The notes: a model not told the origin generated them from the letters alone. DNA of 64,000 bases from CAUPWF01 sp963515125 (GCA_052116865.1 JBQKKG010000015.1:3980-67979); one strand, 5' to 3'. Shown: positions 26,705-34,967, counted from the first letter of the stretch. A program made the numbers and translations.

Positions 26705-27685
26705 CTACTCCTTTTCAAATATATCACACTTATCAAAAATATAAACTACTAGAAACTCCACACTAGTTTCATCCATCACTTCCATACCAACATACGAAAC
26801 AATTTCTTCAATCAATTTCTGATATAATATAACACCTTGAAACTTCTTCGCTAAATCATCATATTTATCAATAACTAATTCTTTCACTCTTTCAAAACGA
26901 TTCTCAAACATGATATCTTGGTTGATATTTGTAACGGCCCTCTCAACGACATCTAAATTACTGATTATCATTTCAATATCTTCTTGCTTTTCATCTAAAC
27001 TATTAACAGTAATTTTTTTTACTGTTGAAATTCTATCATATTTGTCAATATCATTCTGTGTTCTCAATGTATTAATATATTTTAAGCTTATATTCATAGA
27101 TATCTTCATAATAAGATTAAAAATTGCTTCTTCTGACACAGCATTATAATCTATCATTCCCTTTACATTTATAAGTGCTGATATTTTTTCCAATACATTT
27201 AAATCGTTTATTTGGCATAATACATCATAAACGTATGATAGATTAACTACTTTATATTTAAAATTTAGGCTATACTCTTTTTGTAATCGGAGAGCCTCAT
27301 GTTCATAATATCTTTCACTATCCTCTGGTAAATCATTATCAAAGGTATTCACCAGATAAATAAACTCCTTAATTTCTCCGTTCCATAAACCATTTCTACA
27401 TACATTTTCTAACAATCCCGTAAGATCTTCCGTAAACTTCTTTTGCATATTTTTCTTTAAAGAAGTATTGTTTCTCGCAGGAGCATAGATTTGATAAAAC
27501 AGACTAGTTTCTACAACCCAACCATCATTTTTCTTATCTCCACCGTATGCATCAGGCATCTCGTAAGTATTTCCCAAATAATTATTATATTCCTTAAGTA
27601 CATCCCGAACAAGCTTTTGAAAATTCATTCCTGTTCTACCTCGCAGGTACTCCACTATAGCTTTTGCATAATCGTATCTATCCAT
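26705..27685 (-). CDS. ABC-3C system effector/junction component
   Basis: A 326-residue protein, first gene of the cassette. The N-terminal part (LRGRTGMNFQKLVRDVLKEY, then WVVETSLFYQIYAPAR) resembles the restriction-endonuclease-like or nucleotide-sensing front found in ABC-3C effector proteins, where a WxxE-type strand is followed by FYQIYAP. The C-terminal half is helical and should be the ABC-3C junction domain. No complete PD-(D/E)xK triad is certain by eye, so nuclease activity is possible but not shown. In this family an N-terminal effector is released when the ATPase is triggered. Confidence 0.7.
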   Translation of the reverse strand: MDRYDYAKAIVEYLRGRTGMNFQKLVRDVLKEYNNYLGNTYEMPDAYGGDKKNDGWVVETSLFYQIYAPARNNTSLKKNMQKKFTEDLTGLLENVCRNGLWNGEIKEFIYLVNTFDNDLPEDSERYYEHEALRLQKEYSLNFKYKVVNLSYVYDVLCQINDLNVLEKISALINVKGMIDYNAVSEEAIFNLIMKISMNISLKYINTLRTQNDIDKYDRISTVKKITVNSLDEKQEDIEMIISNLDVVERAVTNINQDIMFENRFERVKELVIDKYDDLAKKFQGVILYQKLIEEIVSYVGMEVMDETSVEFLVVYIFDKCDIFEKE

Positions 27686-27852
27686 AAAGTTTCCTCCCTG
27701 CTGTGCTTTGTAAATTCTCTAACTTATTCCTAACAATGATGTAAATCATTTTAGTAATATATCTGTTATCATATTATAGCACAACGTGATTGTACCTAAT
27801 ACCCTTTTTTATCTATATTTTTATAACTGTTTTCTTTCTGTTAATCTATAAT

Positions 27853-27897
27853 ATAAAACAGCGTAGCAATGTTTATGTTTACATTACATACGCTGTT
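27853..27897 (-). terminator. Intrinsic terminator of the tRNA-binding protein gene
   Basis: Arms AACAGCGTA (27857-27865) and TACGCTGTT (27889-27897) pair perfectly and are followed on the minus strand by TTTTATATT. It ends transcription from the gene at 27968. The stem is related in sequence to the terminators at 24733 and 36404. Confidence 0.75.
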
Positions 27898-27967
27898 CTA
27901 CCTCATTACAAGTCAGCTTTCTGTCATTCACAATTATTTGGGCGTAAATAGGCGTAAATTTCTACCT

Positions 27968-28459
27968 CTAATACAACTTCGCACCCGCTGGAATTCTGTC
28001 ATCCACCATCAGAAGATTAAGTCCTTCTTTTCCATCTTCTTCATGAACTGCTGAGATTAACATTCCACAAGAATCAATTCCCATCATCGGTCTTGGCGGT
28101 AGGTTCGTAATTGCAATACAAGTTTTTCCAACCAGTTCTTCTGGTTCGTAATACTCATGAATACCACTTAAAATCACCCTATCAACGCCTGTTCCATCGT
28201 CCAAAACAAATTTTAAAAGTTTCTTACTCTTAGGTACTGCTTCACAGGCTTTTACCTTTACGGCTCTGTAATCAGACTTCTGGAAAGTCTCAAAATCTAT
28301 CATTTCTTCAAATAATGGTTCAATTGTCACCTTTGAAAAATCAATCTTTTCGACTACTTTTTCTTCCACTTTATTTGCCTTTGCAGATGCATCAGAACCA
28401 CCCAAGGACTTCATTGTCGGGAATTTTTTTGTTCCCAACTGTAAGCCATATAAATTCAT
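27968..28459 (-). CDS. tRNA-binding domain protein (MetRS C-terminal/Trbp111-like)
   Basis: A 163-residue protein. Residues about 50-163 form an OB-fold tRNA-binding domain as at the C-terminus of bacterial methionyl-tRNA synthetase (MIDFETFQKSDYRAVKVKAC, then LPPRPMMGIDSCGMLISA). The first 45 residues resemble a linker. It has its own ATG with AAAGGAAT and an in-frame stop directly upstream, so it is now a separate gene. It could be a displaced metG 3' end or a free-standing tRNA chaperone. It borders the integrase end of the mobile module. Confidence 0.8.
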   Translation of the reverse strand: MNLYGLQLGTKKFPTMKSLGGSDASAKANKVEEKVVEKIDFSKVTIEPLFEEMIDFETFQKSDYRAVKVKACEAVPKSKKLLKFVLDDGTGVDRVILSGIHEYYEPEELVGKTCIAITNLPPRPMMGIDSCGMLISAVHEEDGKEGLNLLMVDDRIPAGAKLY

Positions 28460-28510
28460 TTATATTCCTTTAAACTCTTCCCAAAAGCTCTGTAGATACG
28501 TGTTAATAAA

Positions 28511-28570
28511 CAGGTCAAATTGTGATGCTTTTTGGTCAAGTATTGGTCTTTTGATATTTTTTTGGTCAAA
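28511..28570. repeat. GGTCAA repeats next to integrase, possible arm sites
   Basis: GGTCAA occurs at 28513, 28534 and 28564, with a shortened GGTC at 28545, all in the same orientation within 60 bases. It lies between the integrase stop and the tRNA-binding gene. Short direct repeats beside a tyrosine integrase gene often are its arm-binding sites, so an element end may lie here. Confidence 0.4.
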
Positions 28571-28605
28571 GAATTATTTAGAATTCTCTAATAGAGGACT
28601 CTTTT

Positions 28606-29841
28606 CTAAAATACATCCATGTTCTTTGATAACTTTTCTAACGAAGCTCTTGTAACATCCTGATTTACTTCTGCGTAAATATTCATTGTAGTTGACACAT
28701 CAGCATGCCCCATAACTTCCTGTATAACTTTTACATTAGTTTCATTCTCGCAAAATCTTGAAGCAAATGTATGGCGGAATATATGACAAGAAAATCTTGG
28801 TATCATAACCGGCTCTCTTTTTTCCTTCTTTGCCTTTACTTCTTCCTCTGCATTATGAGCATCTACAATTCTTTTAATTGCACGATTAACAGCTGCTGGA
28901 TTGTGTGGTGTTTCAAATCTATTCGAAAATATAAAATTTGTCATACCATCAACATTTGCCACACAAAAGCCTTCCACTTCCTGACGTTCGTATTCATCTT
29001 TGAGCACATCATATACTTGTTTCATCATTGGAATAGTCCTTATACCTGCTTCTGTCTTTGGCTGAGAAACACGAAACTCACATTTAAAAGAATCATCTGC
29101 TCTCTGATAATAAGTCAGGCTATGATTGATATCAATCAAGCGCTTTTCTAAATCAACATCATCCCAGCGAATTCCAATCGCTTCTCCAATTCGACACCCA
29201 GTACCAAGCAAGAAAGTAAAAAACGGATACCACTTATAAAAGAATGGATTCTCTGCAACATAATTTATAAATGCTCTCTGCTGCTGTACCGTTAATGCTC
29301 TTTTTCTCTTCCTTGAACCTCCATTTCTTTTCTTAACCTCTGCGTAAGCTCCATCGATCGGATTCTTTCTAATAATGTCATCTCTTACTGCCAATTGAAA
29401 TGAGGGTCGTAATACTGTATTGATATTTTCCAATGTGTTTATCTGTAATCCCTGTTTATTAATCAAGTCACTGTAAAAAAACAATACATCTGAATACTTT
29501 ACATCTTTGACTTTCTTTTTCCCAAAGGTATCACGGATAAAATGATTCCAAGTATACAAATAATTTGAATAAGTTGAACTTCTTAATTCTGACTTTGTTG
29601 ATATATATCTGTCAAACAGGAAGTTCACGTCAGCGTTACCTGCTACATATACATTTAACCCATCCATCTGGTCTTTGATTAGTGACTCCTCTTTTTGTCG
29701 AAGAGTTACCAATGATTTTGCATATATCGTGTGTTGCTTTCCTAGTGGATCTGTATAAATGTACGAGTATCTACCATCTGTCTTTCGGTAATGCTCTCCT
29801 TTTCTTAAAACTCTTCCTTTTCCGTCTTTTCTACAAGCCAT
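28606..29841 (-). CDS. Tyrosine recombinase/integrase, Tn916-Int-like
   Basis: A 411-residue integrase. An N-terminal arm-binding domain (KGEHYRKTDGRYSYIYTDPL) is followed by a SAM-like core-binding domain and a catalytic domain. The catalytic residues are seen in GCRIGEAIGIRW (Arg), HIFRHTFASRFC (HxxR) and GHADVSTTMNIYAEV (His and Tyr). The start at 29841 has AAAGGAG close upstream, and the extra 23 codons of the longer frame overlap the RHH gene. It is the last gene of a co-directional operon of small regulators, the arrangement of an integrative element's recombination module. Confidence 0.93.
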   Translation of the reverse strand: MACRKDGKGRVLRKGEHYRKTDGRYSYIYTDPLGKQHTIYAKSLVTLRQKEESLIKDQMDGLNVYVAGNADVNFLFDRYISTKSELRSSTYSNYLYTWNHFIRDTFGKKKVKDVKYSDVLFFYSDLINKQGLQINTLENINTVLRPSFQLAVRDDIIRKNPIDGAYAEVKKRNGGSRKRKRALTVQQQRAFINYVAENPFFYKWYPFFTFLLGTGCRIGEAIGIRWDDVDLEKRLIDINHSLTYYQRADDSFKCEFRVSQPKTEAGIRTIPMMKQVYDVLKDEYERQEVEGFCVANVDGMTNFIFSNRFETPHNPAAVNRAIKRIVDAHNAEEEVKAKKEKREPVMIPRFSCHIFRHTFASRFCENETNVKVIQEVMGHADVSTTMNIYAEVNQDVTRASLEKLSKNMDVF

Positions 29842-29872
29842 TCTTTCTCCTTTCTGGAGAAAAGAGCCTGCA

Positions 29873-30049
29873 CTACTTCGGGGTTGACTTGATAATCTGC
29901 ATTTCAACACCCATTCGTATTAATTGCGATATGGATATGTTGTGACTTTGGGTATATTCAAGCATTAGCTGATATTCTTCTTCTTTAAACTTTACTGTGA
30001 CACTCCGATTTATCGGCTTATCTACTTTCGGTCTACCAGTTCTTGACAT
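29873..30049 (-). CDS. Small ribbon-helix-helix (CopG-like) protein
   Basis: A 58-residue protein. An opening TGRPKVDKPINRSVTVKF precedes the helices EEEYQLMLEYTQ and SISQLIRMGVE, the normal ribbon-helix-helix layout. It lies just upstream of the integrase (31 bases) and probably controls it or acts as a recombination accessory factor. An AGGAGG-type site precedes the ATG at 30049. A similar but shorter protein with the same TGRP start lies at 33166-33291. Confidence 0.75.
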   Translation of the reverse strand: MSRTGRPKVDKPINRSVTVKFKEEEYQLMLEYTQSHNISISQLIRMGVEMQIIKSTPK

Positions 30050-30152
30050 TTTCTACCTCCTTCACAACCTACCTTGATTATAATATTGGTCTTACCAAAA
30101 GTCAACCACTATATTGCAAACTCTTTCCTATTATTTTATATCCTTATTAAAT

Positions 30153-30190
30153 GGACCAGATTAATGCCCTCCTTCTGCATAATCTGGTCC
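30153..30190. repeat. Perfect 11-bp inverted repeat
   Basis: GGACCAGATTA (30153-30163) pairs with TAATCTGGTCC (30180-30190) around a 16-base loop, between the DUF6462 and RHH genes. Neither strand has a good T-run after it. It may be a partial terminator or a protein-binding site. Confidence 0.6.
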
Positions 30191-30205
30191 GATACCTGTT
30201 TCTTC

Positions 30206-30409
30206 CTATTTATAGAAATCAACATCTACTATATGAAACGTCTCTAAGTATTCATCTATAATATCTAAATTTACAAGCACCAGTTGATTCACTTTATAGC
30301 AAGCCTGTGCATCCTTTGCCAATTGCTGAAATTTAGACAAACTCATCGAATACATTTCTGCGCCGTCTGCATATCTAACAAATCTTTTATCTTTCATCTT
30401 TTTTTGCAT
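30206..30409 (-). CDS. DUF6462-like small protein, excisionase-like
   Basis: A 67-residue protein (FVRYADGAEMYSMSLSKFQQ, then KVNQLVLVNLDIIDEYLETF). This is the layout of a small MerR/excisionase-type winged helix, as in the clostridial DUF6462 family linked to mobile elements. It overlaps the MazF-like gene by 23 bases. A role as excisionase for the integrase downstream is likely from position. Confidence 0.7.
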   Translation of the reverse strand: MQKKMKDKRFVRYADGAEMYSMSLSKFQQLAKDAQACYKVNQLVLVNLDIIDEYLETFHIVDVDFYK

Positions 30410-30827
30410 GTTCCAAAGCCTCCCTTATCATTCTCTGTACGATATCTGTTAACCCAAGCTGCTTAATTAAAGCTCGATCAATTTTATGCATTACTCCTGA
30501 TGCTACCGTAATATTTCCTATGCTACCTCTCACAAATGACTTTGGAACAGTTTGAATATCCTCCGGAATAAAGTCTGATATCTTCTGCAGATGTAATCCC
30601 CCTACATCTAAAGGATGAATTTGCACATGCACATCAATATCCTTTAATTTTGAACTCAATGGGCACACGGTTATCTGTGGAGCATTATTGTGATTACTCT
30701 GGTTGGATGATACAATTACTGCCGGACGTATAAAGCACTGCACTCCTTCTGGTTTCCAACCAAAATCTACATAAACTACCTGTCCTCTTCTATATGGTTT
30801 GTATTTCTTTTTGTAATTTTTGCTCAT
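30387..30827 (-). CDS. MazF/PemK-family toxin
   Basis: A 146-residue protein with the MazF/PemK ribonuclease fold: RRGQVVYVDFG, RPAVIVSSNQSNHN, ITVCPLSSKLK and a GSIGNI strand. The RPxVIVSS and TVxPLSS cores are the usual mRNA interferase residues. It is longer than usual, with a C-terminal helical extension. No classical MazE lies directly upstream. The gene overlaps the resolvase-like gene before it and the DUF6462 gene after it. Either partner or the XRE/68-residue pair could be the antitoxin. Confidence 0.85.
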   Translation of the reverse strand: MSKNYKKKYKPYRRGQVVYVDFGWKPEGVQCFIRPAVIVSSNQSNHNNAPQITVCPLSSKLKDIDVHVQIHPLDVGGLHLQKISDFIPEDIQTVPKSFVRGSIGNITVASGVMHKIDRALIKQLGLTDIVQRMIREALEHAKKDER

Positions 30828-31218
30828 CCTTCTTCAACCTCCTTAATGTTTTAACTCCCATACCAAGATTTCCTTCATCAACAGTCATAATAATGCCACC
30901 TGCATTAATAATTTTTCCTACTTTGTAATATGCATCTGGAATGTCTGTTGAAATTGCCATCATATTTACTACAATGACTCCTTCTGCTCTTTTTTGACGG
31001 ATCATTTGTGTTATCTTTTCAAACTGGCGATTCAAATCTGCCTGACCTAATCCATTCCTTCGAACAACTCCAACAATTTCTATGTCTTGGTTTTTCACAA
31101 AATTTCTAATGTAATGTTCTTGTTTTTCTTCTCTTTTCTCTGTTTCTATTAAAGAACCCGTTGTAGACAGAAGAGCTATAAACTCCCTTTTCCTTTTTCT
31201 CGGATTTCTTATGCCCAT
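30790..31218 (-). CDS. Resolvase-like (serine recombinase fold) small protein
   Basis: A 142-residue protein resembling the catalytic domain of serine recombinases: ALLSTTGS at the start, an EKQEHYIRNF helix, a QADLNRQFEKITQMI segment, then VIVVNMMAISTD and GGIIMTVDEG. It has no DNA-binding C-terminal domain, and the arginines that assist the serine (the YSRVS and DRLSR types) are not kept. It may therefore be a regulatory or structural relative instead of a recombinase. A paralogue lies at 31764-32192 in the same operon. Confidence 0.6.
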   Translation of the reverse strand: MGIRNPRKRKREFIALLSTTGSLIETEKREEKQEHYIRNFVKNQDIEIVGVVRRNGLGQADLNRQFEKITQMIRQKRAEGVIVVNMMAISTDIPDAYYKVGKIINAGGIIMTVDEGNLGMGVKTLRRLKKDEQKLQKEIQTI

Positions 31219-31229
31219 AATTTTACCTC

Positions 31230-31571
31230 CTACGATGCAAGCATCGCTGCCTGATCTAACATATATATAAATATCTGTTTCAAATATTTCTGCTGTTCCT
31301 CTGGAAGCTCTTTTAGACGAGAGTCAATCGAATCCTTCTTTGAATCTAAATCTGAATCCAGACTAATACTCAATATCGTATTAGCATCACACCCATAAAC
31401 ATCCATGAGTAAATACAGGCTTTTCATACTTAAATTTCTACCGCCTTGTTCTACTTGTGTAATACTTGATTGACTTAATCCTGTTTTTTCGCTTACCTGG
31501 TACAGTGACAATTTCTTATCTTTTCTCAGCTGGCGAAGATTCGGTCCAACTGTATATCCATCATATTTCAT
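31230..31571 (-). CDS. XRE-family transcriptional regulator
   Basis: A 113-residue Cro/C1-type regulator. The HTH covers about residues 12-65 (LSLYQVSEKTGLSQSSITQV). The C-terminal part is helical (KELPEEQQKYLKQIFIYML), probably for dimerisation. It overlaps the 68-residue gene upstream and is 11 bases from the resolvase-like gene downstream. It is the most likely regulator of the whole integrase operon. Confidence 0.88.
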   Translation of the reverse strand: MKYDGYTVGPNLRQLRKDKKLSLYQVSEKTGLSQSSITQVEQGGRNLSMKSLYLLMDVYGCDANTILSISLDSDLDSKKDSIDSRLKELPEEQQKYLKQIFIYMLDQAAMLAS

Positions 31572-31767
31572 CTTTAATCAGACCTCCGTTCCTCGCGCGT
31601 TCTTTTTCTAACGCACGAATTTCTTCTACTGCTGCTGATTCCGTTTCATACTTTCCAAGGAAATGACCAAACTGGTCATAAACAATGGTTCCATATTCCA
31701 CGTTAATAAATTGACATCTGTTTACTGCCAGGGGATACCCCCAGCAGTTCACTACCTTTCCACTCAC
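31561..31767 (-). CDS. Small protein of unknown function in integrase operon
   Basis: I do not recognise this 68-residue protein (CWGYPLAVNRCQFINVEYGT, then VYDQFGHFLGKYETES). It has no membrane segment and no metal motif. A short beta-rich part is followed by a charged helix. It overlaps both neighbours by 4 to 11 bases, the ATGA type, which supports real translation. Confidence 0.6.
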   Translation of the reverse strand: MSGKVVNCWGYPLAVNRCQFINVEYGTIVYDQFGHFLGKYETESAAVEEIRALEKERARNGGLIKDEI

Positions 31768-32192
31768 TCTGCATTCTCCTCAACCGTGTCTGGGACAAAT
31801 GCCACATGCGCTTCCATATCTACTAAAATCATTCCATAGTACTCTGCCCTTGCGAAGAATTTTTCCAAATCATCTTCATCACTTGTGATATCAAAAATTG
31901 ATTTCAAATATACGATTCCAACAGGACTATTCTCGATCCAGTCCCAAAGTCTATCCACTTCACTACGATCAACATCAAGTCCACTGGACTCATCCACAAT
32001 GATGTCTACAATATCAACATCTCTTTCTTCTGCATGTGCGCGTATGTTGAAAACCATATTGTGAATCTTGTCATCCGACTTGCGGGTTTTGATGAATATA
32101 ACACCTTTTCCTGTTGGCTCATGTAATGCCTGTTGTTTAATTTTCTGGCTAAAATTCTGATTCGTGTTCTGATTAAATAATTTGTTCTTCAT
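31764..32192 (-). CDS. Resolvase-like (serine recombinase fold) small protein
   Basis: A 142-residue paralogue of the protein at 30790-31218: GKGVIFIKTRKSDDK, IRAHAEERDVDIVDIIVDES, then IENSPVGIVYLKSIFDITSD and GMILVDMEAHVAFV. The order of strands and helices is that of the serine-recombinase catalytic domain, but the nucleophilic Ser region reads KTRKSDD and no DNA-binding domain follows. It is the first long gene of the integrase operon. A 30-codon leader frame ends just before its start. Confidence 0.55.
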   Translation of the reverse strand: MKNKLFNQNTNQNFSQKIKQQALHEPTGKGVIFIKTRKSDDKIHNMVFNIRAHAEERDVDIVDIIVDESSGLDVDRSEVDRLWDWIENSPVGIVYLKSIFDITSDEDDLEKFFARAEYYGMILVDMEAHVAFVPDTVEENAE

Positions 32193-32204
32193 GTTTTTGT
32201 TCTC

Positions 32205-32297
32205 CTATTCTTGTTTAGGAGAGCTTTGCGCGCTATACTCTCGTGTGTTTGTGCTTTTTAAAGCATATATAAATGATAACTTGAATCTTCTTTTCAT
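32205..32297 (-). CDS. Possible 30-residue leader peptide
   Basis: An ATG at 32297, preceded by AGAGGTGG, opens a 30-codon frame (MKRRFKLSFIYALKSTNTRE at its start). Its stop lies within the TAGGAG ribosome site of the resolvase-like gene. This arrangement suggests translational coupling. The frame has no known relatives that I recognise. Confidence 0.35.
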   Translation of the reverse strand: MKRRFKLSFIYALKSTNTREYSAQSSPKQE

Positions 32298-32456
32298 GTT
32301 CCACCTCTTAGGACTATCTTTTTAGCTCTGTCATCTTTTAAAGACTACTTATTAGAAAGAATTTCTATTTTTATTATTAAATCTACTTTTTCATTTGGCT
32401 TAATAAACATCTATGTACAGATAATAGCTCCTACTCAAATCAATGAATTTTTGTAC

Positions 32457-32565
32457 AAAAATAGACGCATGAGAAAGGCCAGTTTGAAACTGGTTATCTT
32501 TCCTATGCGTCCATGTTTAATTTGCTCTTTGCAAGCACCATTACAAAGTAATGCAGTTCGTCTTA
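32457..32565 (-). ncRNA. Leader/sRNA candidate, copy 1
   Basis: On the minus strand the stretch begins with AAGACGAACTG (32554-32564), continues through two short stems (ATTAC/GTAAT and TTGC/GCAA type) and ends in a long hairpin (32463-32512, GACGCATG outer arms with inner AAACTGG pairing). A short T-run follows. It is alignable along its length with the element at 58350-58458. The mobility operon starts about 160 bases downstream. Confidence 0.5.
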
Positions 32566-32719
32566 CATATAATCGGATGATTTTGAATTTCCTGATATCT
32601 ATTTTCATAAAGTGTATCATAAACGTCTTAGTTATTAAGTAAGTGATTCAAAACATGGCGTCGTGAATAATTAAGCTGATTGTGATAAACTACCCGAAAA
32701 CAAACACAGGAGGTTTATC

Positions 32720-33122
32720 ATGTTTAATCGAGAAAGTTATGACCTATGGAAGCAACGAATTGTGAACAAACGATCAGCGGCTTAACAATACCGGAATGGT
32801 GTGAGAAGAATCAATTCTCGCCGCATGCATACTATTACTGGAGAAAAATCATCCGTACACAAAAGGATGAGCATTCTGACTTGCCTATAGCAGCTTTTGC
32901 TGAAATCCGGCAGACAGAGAAGGCTCCAGTTTTATCTTCTGGAGTACTATTAACCTGGAAAGAAAACTTCTGGATGGGATGAAATTTCAATGGCCAAAGA
33001 CCGAAGAAGAGGTAAAAGACATTTCGTTCCGCGGGGTTGAATGGCTATTTGAAGGGCTTTCGGTCGAGCAACAGAAAGCTCACTTGGACATCATGTTAGA
33101 ACTGAAAGACACCTGTTACTGA
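32720..33122 (+). pseudogene. IS66-family remnant (TnpA fused to TnpB tail)
   Basis: ATG 32720 after AGGAGG opens FNRESYDLWKQRIVNKRSAA, an IS66 TnpA start, which stops. A shifted frame continues with SGLTIPEWCEKNQFSPHAYY, the next conserved part. After about 32970 the frame joins the C-terminal end of TnpB (KFQWPKTEEEV, then WLFEGLSVEQQKAHLDIM). The middle of both genes and all of TnpC are missing. Confidence 0.75.
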
Positions 33123-33165
33123 TACCTTCATATTCATGAATAAATGCCTGTAAATGCAGATAAAT

Positions 33166-33291
33166 TCAACGTTTTACGGTCTTTTGTTTTGTGGAAAACA
33201 GCCTGAGCCTTTGGTATTCCTTATCTGTAAGTCGTACCATAACCTTATGCAAACTTGGATCGCCACATATTGGTCTTCCTGTCTTTGCCAT
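33166..33291 (-). CDS. Short ribbon-helix-helix-like protein
   Basis: A 41-codon frame with AAGGAG seven bases upstream (AKTGRPICGDPSLHKVMVRL, then TDKEYQRLRLFS). It is like the first half of the CopG-type protein at 29873-30049, and the second helix is short. It may be truncated by the IS66 insertion. The rest of 33123-33473 has nothing clear. Confidence 0.45.
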   Translation of the reverse strand: MAKTGRPICGDPSLHKVMVRLTDKEYQRLRLFSTKQKTVKR

Positions 33292-33473
33292 TCGCATGCT
33301 CCTTCCTTTAACCTAATAACATATTCTTTTTCTCAAGCAAAAGTGCAAGCAATATTTATGCATAACATTTTCTATTTTTACTGCCGGCGGCTGCACTTTC
33401 AATAACCTCCTTGAAATTAACTAATACTCTAAATTGCAAATACTCTATATCTATTTGCATATCAACAATCCTC

Positions 33474-34679
33474 TTATGCAGCTTTTGATGCTTTTAACTC
33501 CATATATACCCTTGTCAGTGCTGATCTAAACGATTGTTTTGTAATCTTTAATCCTCCTGCCTCAGTTCTTGCATCAATTGAAATTGGACAATCTTCTCTT
33601 TGCTTATATTCATCAATAATACTTTTGTAATTTCCAATGCCTTCCACCTTGTGAGGACAATTACCAAAAATGATAGCAACATATCTATTACTTCCATGAA
33701 TTCTACTTCCAGCAGTCTTTATCTTGTCGTAATCCGTTATGAATTCGAAGTCTGTTTTTTCAAATCCATAGTAATCTCGCGCTATTGCTCTCATTTCAGC
33801 CACTCTGATATCTGTATTTCCCAGGACAAGTATTTTTTCATTCTTCCCCAAAAAATTATGTCCCATTAACTGTTCCTCTTCAGATAAGTTTTCATCCTTT
33901 TCATTCTCAGCGTTAAACAATCTAATATTAACGAGAGCCCTTTTATATTCTTGATTTTGAGCTTTAAGAGCCCCTATTTCTTCCTGTGAAGTTTTTTCAT
34001 TATTCTCAACATGAGCTAACAGCTCATCTATATATCCTTGCATGCTCTCCATCTGATCAAGGAGAATACCTATCGTAATCTCATTCTGGAACTCTGTAAA
34101 TTCCTCTACTATCTTCTCTGTTGCCACTTCTACTTCGGGCTCCTCTACAACCTCTTCAATTTCAATCCCTGCATTCTTAATCGCCTTGGACAATGCTGTT
34201 TCTCGTCTTTCAACGGTATCCTTATTAACAGTTACCACCGCATATTCTCTTGGAACATCAATAAACGGTATGTCTCTTTCTTCGACACGGCTCTTATATT
34301 TTGCAATGAATCTTGAGAGATTCTTGTCAATGTCTCTTTGATTTTTCTTGTTGGATGATTTAACACGATCTGCAAGTTGTTTGATTGAACCAGTATAATG
34401 CCCAACATAACCGTCATAGCCATTATGTAGACATATCATAATCGAATTATTGTAGTCATCTCTAAATCCAGTATCTAGCCACAAATAATCAGTATAATAA
34501 CCAGGCTCTGTAGAGCTATTCAATTTTCGATCAAGATAAAACATTGTATTTTTCTCATTTATAATGAATTTTCTAATCAGTTCAAAATCAACTCTTTTAC
34601 CTGTCATATTAGAAATTGCAATCTCAACATTCTGGGGCTCATCTACTACAATTCTCTTTACAATTTTCACTTCGCTCAT
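33474..34679 (-). CDS. Coiled-coil protein with DUF2325-like C-terminal domain
   Basis: A 401-residue protein. The N-terminal 150 residues have no recognised family. Residues about 170-270 are acidic and coiled-coil forming. The last 120 residues (KILVLGNTDIRVAEMRAIAR, then YVAIIFGNCPHKVEGIGNYK) look like a Rossmann-type DUF2325 domain (strand, nucleotide-like loop, then a GxxxH core). DUF2325 proteins have been linked to metal or oxidative stress and defence loci, but no activity is assured. It is the last gene after DarT1/NADAR and a small membrane protein, and might be a third component. Confidence 0.55.
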   Translation of the reverse strand: MSEVKIVKRIVVDEPQNVEIAISNMTGKRVDFELIRKFIINEKNTMFYLDRKLNSSTEPGYYTDYLWLDTGFRDDYNNSIMICLHNGYDGYVGHYTGSIKQLADRVKSSNKKNQRDIDKNLSRFIAKYKSRVEERDIPFIDVPREYAVVTVNKDTVERRETALSKAIKNAGIEIEEVVEEPEVEVATEKIVEEFTEFQNEITIGILLDQMESMQGYIDELLAHVENNEKTSQEEIGALKAQNQEYKRALVNIRLFNAENEKDENLSEEEQLMGHNFLGKNEKILVLGNTDIRVAEMRAIARDYYGFEKTDFEFITDYDKIKTAGSRIHGSNRYVAIIFGNCPHKVEGIGNYKSIIDEYKQREDCPISIDARTEAGGLKITKQSFRSALTRVYMELKASKAA

Positions 34680-34766
34680 AATTATTTCCTCCTGGTATTA
34701 TCTGTTAATATTTACTTTTTCCATTTTATTCTACGATACCAAATAAGCTGTCCGTTAAACATCCCT

Positions 34767-34946
34767 CTAACGAGCAGGAGCTATCTCAAACTTACTTCCC
34801 GCTCTCTCAAGCGAAAGCGAATAGCCATGACACATCACATCATGGCAAAGAATAATTAATCCAAATGACACAACCGAATAAGCTATCAGTTTCACTTCTC
34901 CTACGTTGATATTAAATAACCTTTGATTTTGATTCTCTACATTCAT
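34767..34946 (-). CDS. Small single-pass membrane protein
   Basis: A 59-residue frame with GGGAGG six bases before the ATG at 34946. One hydrophobic helix (VKLIAYSVVSFGLIILCHDV, residues about 18-37) is followed by a polar tail. It sits 21 bases after the NADAR antitoxin gene and 87 before the DUF2325-like gene, on the same strand. I do not recognise the family. Confidence 0.5.
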   Translation of the reverse strand: MNVENQNQRLFNINVGEVKLIAYSVVSFGLIILCHDVMCHGYSLSLERAGSKFEIAPAR

Positions 34947-34967
34947 TTCGTTCCTCCCTAAACAAGC

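Noticed and set aside
27968..28459. Calling this gene metG
   Set aside because: It has only the C-terminal tRNA-binding domain, its own start and a stop just upstream; the synthetase body is absent.
28511..28570. Short repeats considered as a CRISPR array
   Set aside because: Units are only six bases, spacing is irregular and no cas genes are present.
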